A stretch of 64,000 nucleotides of DNA from Ramazzottius varieornatus (taxonomy: Eukaryota > Tardigrada > Eutardigrada > Parachela > Ramazzottiidae). Shown piece after piece: positions 23,701 through 32,937 of the stretch. Location of the stretch: positions 2,226,278 to 2,290,277 of the forward strand of contig BDGG01000004.1 of the NCBI GenBank assembly GCA_001949185.1, given 5' to 3'. Every line of letters starts with the position of its first letter. The first letter of the stretch is position 1. A program made the position numbers and the translations under genes. The notes beneath the pieces were generated by a model. It made no database searches. It was given only the letters and a program-made list of their open reading frames with translations, and had not been told where the DNA came from.

Positions 23701-26700
23701 CGTATACAGGTCTGGACGAAGGAATGGAATGGAATGCTCTTCTTAGGTACAGTCAACAGTCCCTATAGCCACTCTGGTCCAAAATCAGGTTAGAATGGCA
23801 AAAGTGTATCACGAGAAACGTTTGTCTCCGCAGGAACTCCGGTGCTTCCGCACCTTACTGCGATGTTCGAGGCCGGACTTTATATTAATGATTTATCGCT
23901 GCACGATAATTCGAGAGACCTAGTACTGGCGGGAACCCAAACTTCCGCCGAGCTCAAACTGGCGCTGGATCAGGTACGAGCTCAAACTCGCACTGGATCA
24001 GGCCATCGTACCGATGGCAAATTATCATCGCGAGCTGTTTCGCGATTTTCTTCACTTTTATATGTTTTCGCAACGAAGTTACTGTAATTTTGCTGTTATA
24101 TGACAGGAACAAGTGAAAAGCAAGAAGTTAGAGGAAAGCATGAAGAAATTAGGCAAGCTGAATTCCCACCTGTTTTCAGCCAACTTTTGTGTTTTTGATT
24201 TCTTGTCGCGAATAAATGAAAGCTTGGTTCGTTCATTTCAGACGAGGAAATGCGTCGCACTGACGAACTGCTGTATCAAATGATTCCTCGACAAATCGCT
24301 GACAGACTTCGGGCTGGAGAACCAGCTCTGGACACGTGTCAAGTAAGAGCAATCATCAGTCATAATCTTCGTAATCATCAGTCATAGTTTGTTGCCCGTT
24401 TCATTTTAGGTGTTCGAAAGTGTCACAATGCTGTTTTCCGACGTGGTCGGTTTCACCCTCATCTGTAGCCGGATTTCGCCTTTGCAAGTCGTAACGATGC
24501 TAAACAGCATGTACAGGTATCAATACAGTGCATAGATACTTGTTACGAGCCCGGCTGGGTCTTGAACTTATGCACGCTTCGTATCTTGCAGCAAGTTCGA
24601 CAATCTGTGCTCGTTGCACGATACCTATAAAGTCGGTAAGAGCATCCTAAGTAGTTCAAGCGTAATAGTAACATCGAAGGAACGAAGATAATCAGGCGTG
24701 TCTACAGAAACCATTGGCGACGCCTACGTGGTGGTGGCCGGAGCTCCCGAAGTGGTTCCAGACCACGCGCAAAGGATCGCCAATATGGCTATCGGGATGG
24801 TGGAGACTATGCCCACACTAGTCGATCCATCCACCGACAGTCATTTGGAGATACGAGTCGGTAAGCAAATTACAGAATGGAGCTTTCTCTTGTACAGTGC
24901 ATGCAATCAGGTGCTCATAATGGTGAATACTGCAGGGATAAACTCGGGAGTGGTCGTGGCAGGTGTGGTCGGTAAGTTTGCCCTCTGTTATTCCTGACGG
25001 TCAAACGTGTCAAGGTCGCCCGTCGATGCGCTCGTGCGGTAAAAGCCAGTATTGTCTCGATTATCGTAATTCGTAAACAAAAATGCCCAAAGTTGACGGT
25101 TTCGGAATTCCGACAATAATTCAAATCACAAATTCTGGGTTGGTCATTTCGATATTAATCGGAACTGAATCGAAATGCCAGGAACGCGATGATATTTTAG
25201 TGCTTAATTAAAATCGAAGATGTTGGTAATTCGAAGAATAGCCGTCACGGAAAAGCACGCAAAGTGCCCGTGGATATCCCATTTTTCCCCCTTGTGAAGC
25301 ACCGTCAATGCTTGATGGATTTTAGCTTATGCGACCTACGGCGGCTCCTTCATAAAGGACAACTGTCCGTACGTGTACTGACGGCAGCCATCGGTACTGG
25401 ATTCCTCGAGAACGACATATTCTACGCAGAATACCAGAGGGTCATCCTAAACGCTTACCTGCTCTACGTGTGGTACCGAATAGAAATGCCGGTTTTATGG
25501 AAACTAAAATCACAAAACACTACCGCAATAATTCGAATAATTTCGATCGTTGTCGGAAGTTGTACTTGAATTAATCGTATTTGGGTTATTCAGCCAGGAC
25601 GAGGCACCTGCAATTTGAATTGCTGCTGCGTCAGGGATTTTGATTAATCGAAATCCCTGACGCATTATGAAAACTAAAATCACAAAACACTACCGCAATA
25701 ATTCGAATAATTTCGATCGTTGTCGGAAGTTGTACTTGAATTAATCGTATTTGGGTTATTCAGCCAGGACGAAGCACCTGCAATTTGAATTGCTGCTGCG
25801 TCAGGGATTTCGATTAATCGTAATTGCAATTCAAATTGAAAAAGTCATATCGGAACAACACTGGTAAAAGCAGGACATATAATTTCTTGTGTTTCTAGGT
25901 CTGAAGATGCCGCGATATTGCCTGTAAGTATCAGCATGCATGGCAGAGGCCGATCTCTAACCATTCCAGCCGCTAATTCAGTATGTCCCATGCTACTTTC
26001 AAAGGTTTGGGGATACGGTCAATACAGCTGCTAAGATGGAATCCTCAAGCGAGGTAATATGCGCAAAAGAAACATTCGGTGCTTGGCTTACCGTGGATAG
26101 CTGAAATGCGGTTCTGAAGTTGTTTCTTTTCCACGTAGAGAATGAAGATACAAATGACAGAAGCAACTCATCGTCTCCTGCAGGACGATTCTAATTACAC
26201 AATAGTACATCGAGGATTAGTGGATCTAAAAGTAAGATTAAGCCCTCCTCTCCAGGATCAAGCCTTACCAGGCTGATGCACTTTGTTTTTGATCCTCAGG
26301 AGAAAGGCAAAATGAACACGTACTGGCTGTCACCATCTCCAACTTATAAGCCTCGTCTCCGGACCGCGTCGACCGCCGTCTATGCCAGAAAAGCACCCGT
26401 CTCGAACAACGTGCAGACGCCCGCAACCTTCCATCCTATTCCGTCTTCCACGCTTAAACCGGCAGAAACTATAGCCGGCGTCCCTTTATCGTTTAGTACC
26501 CGCTCCACTCCGTTTCCCACGCAAGAAACACGTAGGAATAACCTTTCTGTCAGCTCAACAGCGCGATCGGTGATGGATCCATCTGGGCAGCACAATATTC
26601 TGGGTACTACGCTGATCTTCCAGGATCCTCGCCGCACTCGAAGCCAAGCTAGCTTTGCCTCTTCCAAGCTGTCGCTTGACGAGAATATGGAGGAGGAAGG

Positions 26701-28612
26701 GTCGTCGCGCCGAAAGCGGTCGATTGCAGATGATAAGTCTCTTAGCGCCGCTGACGAAGAAACCTCCAACTTGAAGAGGACATCATCACAGAGAAGAGAT
26801 TCGTTGAACGCTGACATATCGAAAGACTCAACTCTGTCTTCTGAAAGCAATTACGACCTCGCCAGTATTAGTTCGAGTGGTTCGATGCATGCCTCGTCCA
26901 ACCCACACATTCGTCTGGATCGTTCTTCGAGTAGCAGCCCGCAATTTCCTTCCGTTTTTCCAGACTCTCCTGATGATATCACGTTAAAATCAAGGGCTTC
27001 CATTCGAAGTAACGGAAGTGGTGTGAAAACTCCGTTGTTCGAGATCAAGCCAGAAGAACGTCCTCCTGCAGGGAAGTCCAAGAAGCCATCTGTAGGGGTC
27101 GCCACGCGACCTGTACGGACCGACCTACCGGAAAGTCCCGGAAATGGATTCTCCGACTACCGCAATATGTTCCCAGCCCTACCAGCGCAGGTTTCACCCA
27201 TGTACAAATCGGGATCTTTTAAGACTGTTCCGAAAGTACCAGCTGGTATTAGACGCCTGTCGAAAGTGGCGGACCTTGCAATTGATAGCGAAGCCGTGCA
27301 GTCACCGTCCGGAGTGAACATCGCTGTCGATCTGCCCAAACTCAATGGTGAGTGATGGATACTGTATCAATTTTCAAACGCTCACGTTAAAAAAGTCTTT
27401 ACACCAATATATACAACGTATCTCACAGAGTAGAAACTAACAAAACTTAGGTTTGTCTTTTGTCTTGTTTTGTCAAAGACGGGAAGAACGGCATGGTCGC
27501 CCTAGGTCGATCTCAGACCGCTTACACCACGTTCGATACGCCGGAAAGTCTGGTACGATCTCCTCACCACTCAACAACGAACGTCCAGAGTCATGACAAA
27601 AAGCCACAGCAAGGCGGCAAGAAACCTTCAGTGACGGGAGAGCAAAAGATGGTGAAACTGACAGTGGCCAACGGCAAGAGTTTTGTGAACGGCATAAAGG
27701 AAAACGATGCCGAGAAGGAAGGTACGCGGACGACCTTTCGAAGTTATCCGGCTTCGCGACCTGTTCGGAGTTGCGCATGTACAATCACATAACCCATGAC
27801 TGGGCCATGAGATGCGTGATGACGCTCTCAAATTTTGTTTCACGCTCTAGCCGTAGGTACGCTGGGTTGCTCGCTGTTTTTCTCCGTGCTGGAGAACCTT
27901 TATTCTGGTGTCGAAATGCTAGCGTTATTGGTCTGATCACGAGCCGAAGTATTACTGAGATCTACTGCTGCTCTACAGTTCGTTATTAATTTTAGTGTGT
28001 AACTTATGTTCTTTAGAAAACCTTCGTGTTCCGTAACTTCCGTTGCTACAGTCCACGAAGGATTCTATGCAAATACCACAATTAAGTACCATGACAGCAG
28101 AAAGGACAACAAACGTTACCATGCACCGAGAAGGGAACTGACGACGTCAAATAGAATCAGCCGCAAAGCTAGGAAACGTATCCCGCCTGGCCGACGAATT
28201 CAAATCAAGCTTGACCCAGCGGGGAACCTGCAACATCGTAGTCGTCGTTCGATCGAACTTCCTGCGTGCCTTACGCAATAGTGACGAGAATACCAAACTA
28301 GCTGGTGCGGGTGAGGTCGGAGCAGTGGCCACCAACGTGGTGTACTCCGCCACACCTTACCTACTGGCGATACTGCCTTGTGTCAGACTTCGTCAGAAAG
28401 TTCGCTAATTTTCGTTGCTTGCAGACAAGAACAGGCTAGCCCAAACTTTTTATAACCGGTTTGTGAAGGCTCACGTCATCCAGTCAGGCTATTCTGGAAG
28501 GATGTGGCTGGCGCGAAGAACTATAACGACCTTCTTAGCAGACACTACTGTGGTTTTTCAGGAAACGAGCAGACTCAATATACATAGTATCAAACGTTCC
28601 CTTGCTCGATAG
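20783..28612 (+). CDS. Gyc88E: Atypical soluble guanylyl cyclase beta-like subunit (Gyc-88E type)
   Basis: Exons 20783-21015, 21277-21357, 21443-21467, 21578-21659, 22618-22920, 22984-23045, 23317-23443, 23556-23614, 23710-23746, 23834-23973, 24107-24152, 24242-24342, 24410-24516, 24592-24635, 24708-24860, 24936-24971, 25899-25923, 26005-26053, 26139-26231, 26300-27347, 27479-27721, then probably 28155-28310 and 28425-28612; 1145 aa. Order: heme H-NOX domain ([17 protein letters not shown] with the proximal His, YRSKRR for the Y-S-R motif), H-NOX-associated PAS-like domain, coiled coil ([20 protein letters not shown]), cyclase domain. LFSDVVGFT has metal-binding Asp, VETIGDAY and [18 protein letters not shown] carry the Glu and Cys that select GTP, so it may work as a homodimer, as oxygen-sensing Gyc-88E does (family knowledge). 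A Ser-rich tail of about 480 residues follows; its last two exons rest on splice sites only. The exon ending at 24152 uses a GC donor. Confidence 0.9.
21104..21163. repeat. Short palindromic hairpin element, copy A (intron of guanylyl cyclase)
   Basis: Arms AGTGGCGCA (21111-21119) and TGCGCCACT (21147-21155) pair perfectly around a loop containing CCTATAACAAAG. One of four related copies in the window (see 29667-29716, 37152-37204, 40955-41007). Lies in the first coding intron. Confidence 0.7.
25501..25820 (+). repeat. Tandem duplication, two near-identical 150-nt copies, period 170
   Basis: 25501-25650 recurs at 25671-25820 with only two visible substitutions (G to A in the GACGAGGCACC segment, T to C in the final TGATTAATCG). 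It lies in the long intron 24972-25898 of the guanylyl cyclase. The low divergence means the duplication is recent or has been homogenised. AT-rich, no coding capacity. Confidence 0.9.
25627..25664. repeat. 38-nt near-perfect palindrome
   Basis: TGCGTCAGGGATTT (25627-25640) and AAATCCCTGACGCA (25651-25664) are exact reverse complements around a spacer that is itself nearly palindromic. It sits at the junction of the two tandem copies; the second copy has the left arm only. Confidence 0.85.
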
Positions 28613-29512
28613 CTCGGGAGTAACCCATGTTTACTCCTGAGCCTAGGTTAAAAAGAGGGGTGGAAGGGTGGCGGTGCAGGGGCTGAATCTTACCTTTTTG
28701 TTGCCTTTTTCGTCCAGATCTCGTTTGCTATGGGAAATCTGAGATTGAGCCCAGCACTACTTTGATCAGCAGGTGATTTTACGTGGTTCTATCCGATCAG
28801 ATGTCGTGTAATGTGGTGGCGCAAAAAGAATCAATTTCGAGTGTCTTGAGCGTTAAATTCAAGGTGTGTTCAATGTGAATTCGCGTACGGTTATGGCCAA
28901 TAATACACTAGGGATAAAAAAACAACCTTATTTTTAGGTCCGACAGTTATGCCAACTTCGGCCTTGAGGCACTGGATTCCAGGACAAAGCAGAATGTGGA
29001 GTGTTTTCGAACCCGAGAAATGTGTCTGTTGTCTGAGAGGTCGAATAAAAACAGCAATATTGACATTACGATGACCACAGGGAAAGAACGTGGAGTGAGC
29101 GCACCCATTGTGAATATTAATAACCTTGCTACGTCCGCTAGTGTCACCACATGGCCATTGTGATAATGGAAAACAGCGGGTCAGTTGTCTTGATTGAACG
29201 CGTCAACGTCGGCTGTGGCGTAATTGGCTCCTGCTTTTACAGCGGGATATCCGTTTGCCAGGAGGGCCAGCTATTCCAAACACCCGACCAAACAATCCGG
29301 ATATAAAATATAAGCTCCGGCTGCATTAGAAGGGACTGCTCCCACTTATTTTACTTATAAAATCACACAAGCTCTTTGCTCTCGACGCAATAAGCACCCA
29401 TTAATTTTCGCCCGATATAAAGAGCCAGCAGCGAGTTCCTCGACTTCCATTTAGCGGAGAGAGTTCTTCAGCCACACCGCCGTAGATCCGTCTACGGCTC
29501 AACTTTATCCCA
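28613..29512. other. Intergenic stretch upstream of the neuropeptide gene
   Basis: AT-rich; no gene recognised. It should contain the promoter of the CAPA-like gene. An imperfect TATA-like run (GATATAAAATATAAG) occurs at 29299-29313 and another (CGATATAAAGAGCC) at 29413-29426, about 100 nt before the ATG. Confidence 0.4.
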
Positions 29513-30401
29513 ATGTTTCCCAATTGTGCATTGTTGGCTCTTTTATTCGTCTCTGGATACACATGCCAAGGTACAAAATCCTGATAGAGCGACTCCCCAA
29601 AAAGATGTTTGTTAAATTGAATTGAAAAATTGGAGGCTTGCAAACAAAATCGGGAAGATCGCTATCCCAACTGGCGCAGTTTTCTTTGTTACTGCCTGCA
29701 AAAGTGCGCCACTTGAGATAACGACCATTTCGAGATTGTTCGTCGGTCTCCCAAATACTAGACCTATCATGACCAAATTTTTGAAAATTGTTCTTCGAGG
29801 TATTGGTACTCCGCTTTCGCGAACGATCATTTGTTAATATGAGTTTTGGGTCTTAGGACGAACGCTGACCATACCGGATGATGTGGATTACTCGGAAGAG
29901 GACACCACGAGCCTTGATGCGGACCCGTACAAGGAACCTCGAGAATTTATGATCCCTTACCCACGTCTGGGAAGGTACATGGACTACGCAACATTGAACG
30001 CACTAGCCGAGTACCTGAAACAGAACTACAACAGCCATGGACGAGTGGACACCGTGACCTCTCTTTTCAAAATGGCGGAACCATCCGCCATCCTTCAGCG
30101 AGAACTACGAGACATGAAAGGCAAAGGATACGGGATACCAATTCCCCGTGTCGGAAAACGCTCGATACAGGACGAAACTGGCGAGCAGATGCCGCCAACC
30201 TTCTCGAGTAATGGCAAGAATGGTTTGACCAACCAGTCTCTCCGCGCAATCATTTCCGAGTATTTCCGAAGCATGGAGAACAATGTCAAGCGACAACAGC
30301 AGCCGCGGACCATGCAGTTCACTCCCCGTGTCGGACGCGCTGATCCCGCTTTTTCTTCTTCCAACCGAGGAAGACCCATTCCCCGAGTCGGTAGAAGATA
30401 A
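29513..30401 (+). CDS. CAPA-like PRXamide neuropeptide precursor (periviscerokinin/pyrokinin type)
   Basis: Two exons, 29513-29570 and 29857-30401; 200 aa. Exon 1 encodes the signal peptide (CALLALLFVSGYTC) and splices in phase. The precursor holds four amidated peptides, each ending in Pro-Arg-Leu/Val followed by Gly (amide donor) and a basic cleavage site: FMIPYPRLGR, GYGIPIPRVGKR, TMQFTPRVGR, and GRPIPRVGRR at the very C-terminus. Three PRVamides plus one PRLamide is the mix seen in arthropod CAPA precursors, which act on diuresis and visceral muscle through G-protein-coupled receptors (family knowledge). Some peptides follow single rather than paired basic residues, so exact N-termini are uncertain. 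The intron contains hairpin element copy B. Confidence 0.9.
29667..29716. repeat. Short palindromic hairpin element, copy B (intron of the CAPA-like gene)
   Basis: CAACTGGCGCAGTTTT (29668-29683) pairs with AAAAGTGCGCCACTTG (29700-29715) apart from two symmetric mismatches. The loop carries the reverse complement of the shared TAACA core (TTTGTTACTGCC). It therefore sits in the opposite orientation to copy A. Confidence 0.7.
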
Positions 30402-31133
30402 ACCGTTGTAAAGGTCCCCATCATTCCATATTTCTCTTGCATGTAGCTGTTTGATCTTACATCCACATCGCTGGGCGGGCTGCGCGGCTACTGGGAGCTG
30501 AACTAAATACTATCTTTGATAATTGTATTCTTATTCTTCATCGGAACATTCGACTTGCGTGATAATCAGTTTAATAGCATCTTATCTTCAAACTGTATAA
30601 TATTAGCCAAGTCTTTTCTACGTCGGGTTTGTTTTCCGCATTGGCAGATCTCATAACTGATCTTCGGGATTCGATGCGGTTCACAAGTTCTTTCTTCTGG
30701 CGGGCGCTTTTAGTATTACTTTGAAGAAAGCGAATACTTGGCTGGGGAGGTTTTTCTCCCTACATACGGGCGGCATGATAGCGGGAATTGCAGGCTGTAT
30801 TTCGTATTTTGCCCAGACATCGCAGTGCACTTTGCACAGCCTTTTCAATTGCGCCGCGTACTTGTCAGACATGTTTGCTTTTGCATAGATGCAACTAGTT
30901 TCAAGAATGTTAACCTTGCACATTCTTGGCGAGTTTGGGTCTTCAATGTCAAAATTAAATAGAATCACAAACATCGATGCACCACGAATACTTTCATGCG
31001 CAAAGTAAAAAGAATCTTCGCACTACGGTCGGCTCGTACTTCTTTCCGACTTTCAGTTTCTAACCTAACCACATAAGCAAGTTTGAGTTTCTGTCATATA
31101 TTTCTCAGGAACGTCATCCCGTGGTTTCGGCAA
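30402..31133. other. Intergenic stretch
   Basis: 3' UTR of the neuropeptide gene and upstream region of the GH114-like gene. A possible acceptor (TTTCTCAG, 31103-31110) before the next start suggests a spliced 5' UTR. The open frames at 30681-30974 (-) and 30738-30962 (+) show no family features. Confidence 0.4.
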
Positions 31134-32006
31134 ATGGACATCAAACTACTCTTCGTCCTTGGAGTAATAAGAGGAACCTTGGCACAGGCGGACGACCAGG
31201 AAGAAGACGACCTGTCCCTACCTAACAGCAACGTATATTACCCTGCCTTTCTCATCGATCTGAAATCTACCGATCTTACCTACAAGCTCTTGTCAAAGTC
31301 TCCTTTCACCTACATCGTTGTCGACCCTGACCTTGTCCCGATGACTTCCGACGAAGTTATTCAGCTGCGGAAAGAAGGAAAGATTATTCTGGCTTACTTG
31401 TCTGTGGGACAAGCCGAGAAGAGCCGACACTATTGGCAAGACGACTGGGTTCCTGGCTCCTTCCCTCGCTTCATCGACGACAGTACTCCTTCGAAGTCGT
31501 CGACACGCATGAATACTCGATTCTGGATGCCCGAATGGCAGAGCATTCTTCGACGCTACCTTCAGGATTTGATCAGCTACGGTTACTCTGGTGTGGTTCT
31601 TGATTCCGTCGACACCTACCAGCGCTTCGTACAACAAGAAGAACGGTTGTTTCCCGCTGACGACATGATTGCATTGATTGCTGGCCTGCGGCAACAGCAA
31701 CGTGACTTCCTATTGTTTGTGACCAATGCGGTCGAGTTGTATCAAGACGATCTATTCAGGCGCTCCATCGACGGGATCGTTGCGACCGGCACATGGTACC
31801 ATACTGACGTCCCTATCGACCAAAGAAACACAAATTTCACGCTGGGGTTCTTGCGGAAAGCGCGAGCCGATACCAAAACTATCTTAGCTTCTGATTTTCC
31901 GAAAGACCTCACTCATGTTTGTGATTTTTATATCAAGTGTACGACGGAGGTATTTCGGTGCGCGGTTTTTGATGTTCGTTTGAATGGTGCTGGGGAGAGC
32001 TGTTGA
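31134..32006 (+). CDS. Secreted GH114/TM1410-like putative glycoside hydrolase
   Basis: Single exon of 290 codons. A clear signal peptide (MDIKLLFVLGVIRGTLAQA) begins at the second of two in-frame ATGs; the first, at 31083, lies before a splice-acceptor-like TTTCTCAG and is less likely. The rest is a TIM-barrel-like domain with hallmarks of the TM1410/GH114 family: ILAYLSVGQAEKSRHYW, then MPEWQSILRRYL, then GYSGVVLDSVDTYQRF, then DGIVATGTWYH. Family members are mainly bacterial and fungal and include endo-alpha-1,4-polygalactosaminidases. Most members read GEAE where this has GQAE, so one acidic residue may be missing and activity is unsure. Intronless, between multi-exon animal genes: a candidate for horizontal acquisition. 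Substrate cannot be read from the sequence. Confidence 0.8.
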   Translation: MDIKLLFVLGVIRGTLAQADDQEEDDLSLPNSNVYYPAFLIDLKSTDLTYKLLSKSPFTYIVVDPDLVPMTSDEVIQLRKEGKIILAYLSVGQAEKSRHYWQDDWVPGSFPRFIDDSTPSKSSTRMNTRFWMPEWQSILRRYLQDLISYGYSGVVLDSVDTYQRFVQQEERLFPADDMIALIAGLRQQQRDFLLFVTNAVELYQDDLFRRSIDGIVATGTWYHTDVPIDQRNTNFTLGFLRKARADTKTILASDFPKDLTHVCDFYIKCTTEVFRCAVFDVRLNGAGESC

Positions 32007-32247
32007 ACGGTAAACATTACATAACAAACAAGTTAAATGACCTGACATATGGTATGACGTCAACCAGATGGCTACCTACATCGACTAAGTTAACTTCTCT
32101 CAGCAGGAAATAAACCAAAATAAGGACTAGCAAATACCACTTCGTAAACTTTGATTTACTTTCCCCGTCGAGTATCCGGTCTGGTACCTGAATATCCTGC
32201 TTCTCGAAGGACAGTTCCGCAAGCGTCTGGAGCCGAATAGTGGGACG

Positions 32248-32937
32248 ATGTCGTTCTGCACCTTCCGAGGCGGGGAAAAGTTCCGCGATCACTTCGAAGC
32301 TGGTACGTAAACAGCTCAGTCTAGAAACTCTAGCGTACCACAAAGTCCAAATTAAACACCCAAATATAACGGTAATCGCACTTACCTCGCATTGTTGGGC
32401 AAAGAGAATAAGACGTACTGCCGAAACAGGAACTTTGGCTTTTCGTTTTTCGTTCACTCAATCGTGCTCATGATCACATTCAGCCCGGACGATTTCGTTT
32501 ATTCTGCTTCTTCAAGGAGTTTACGCGTGCTCCGTGTGCGGCTTCGAGCTTTTCCCAAGCATTTCCAAATATGAACACTCCTCTCCATGGCCGGCGTTTT
32601 CAAGAACCATGCATCCCGACAGCGTGAAGAAGGAGCCGGAAGTGATCCCGCAGAGCAAACCCAATGCCCTAAAAGTACGTACTAAATCAAAGAGTGACAG
32701 GTTGCATCTCACAACAAGGTAAGACCATTCGAGGATAAGTTTACCATAAAACTTTACATTCGTCAGGTGTCATGCGGCCAGTGTGGACAAGGTCTGGGAC
32801 ATGAATTCCTCCAGGATGGTCCAGACGGTGGTTCCCGCTTTTGAATATTCTCGGACAGTCTCCAGTTCGTAGCAAAGCCGTCAAAGGTTGTTCTGGGAAG
32901 CGACGAAACTGATACACTTGCGCAAGAAAAGTCTTAG
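32248..32937 (+). CDS. MSRB1: Methionine-R-sulfoxide reductase B1, selenoprotein
   Basis: Three exons, 32248-32302, 32517-32674, 32767-32937; 127 aa including selenocysteine. Exon 1 ([19 protein letters not shown]) matches the human MSRB1 start almost residue for residue. Exon 2 has the first zinc CxxC ([11 protein letters not shown]) and [14 protein letters not shown]; exon 3 has the second CxxC ([18 protein letters not shown]) and the active site GGSRF[11 protein letters not shown]. The Sec codon is TGA at 32842-32844, and the frame stays open past it to TAG at 32935-32937. MsrB1 reduces methionine-R-sulfoxide in the cytosol and nucleus, including on actin (family knowledge). Read as a normal stop, the UGA would remove the catalytic residue. 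No SECIS element could be placed with confidence. Confidence 0.95.
32842..32844 (+). other. In-frame UGA recoded as selenocysteine
   Basis: The TGA lies exactly at the catalytic position of MsrB1 (SRF-U-IFS), with conserved sequence on both sides in the same frame. Confidence 0.9.

Noticed and set aside
32017-32457. Minus-strand ORF with [10 protein letters not shown] and [10 protein letters not shown] blocks and plausible splice sites
   Set aside because: It is the antisense of MsrB1 exon 1 and neighbouring sequence; the plus-strand match to MSRB1 is exact enough to settle the strand.
32842-32844. TGA as the true stop of a truncated MsrB
   Set aside because: Conserved active-site sequence continues in the same frame after it, and the codon sits exactly at the known Sec position.
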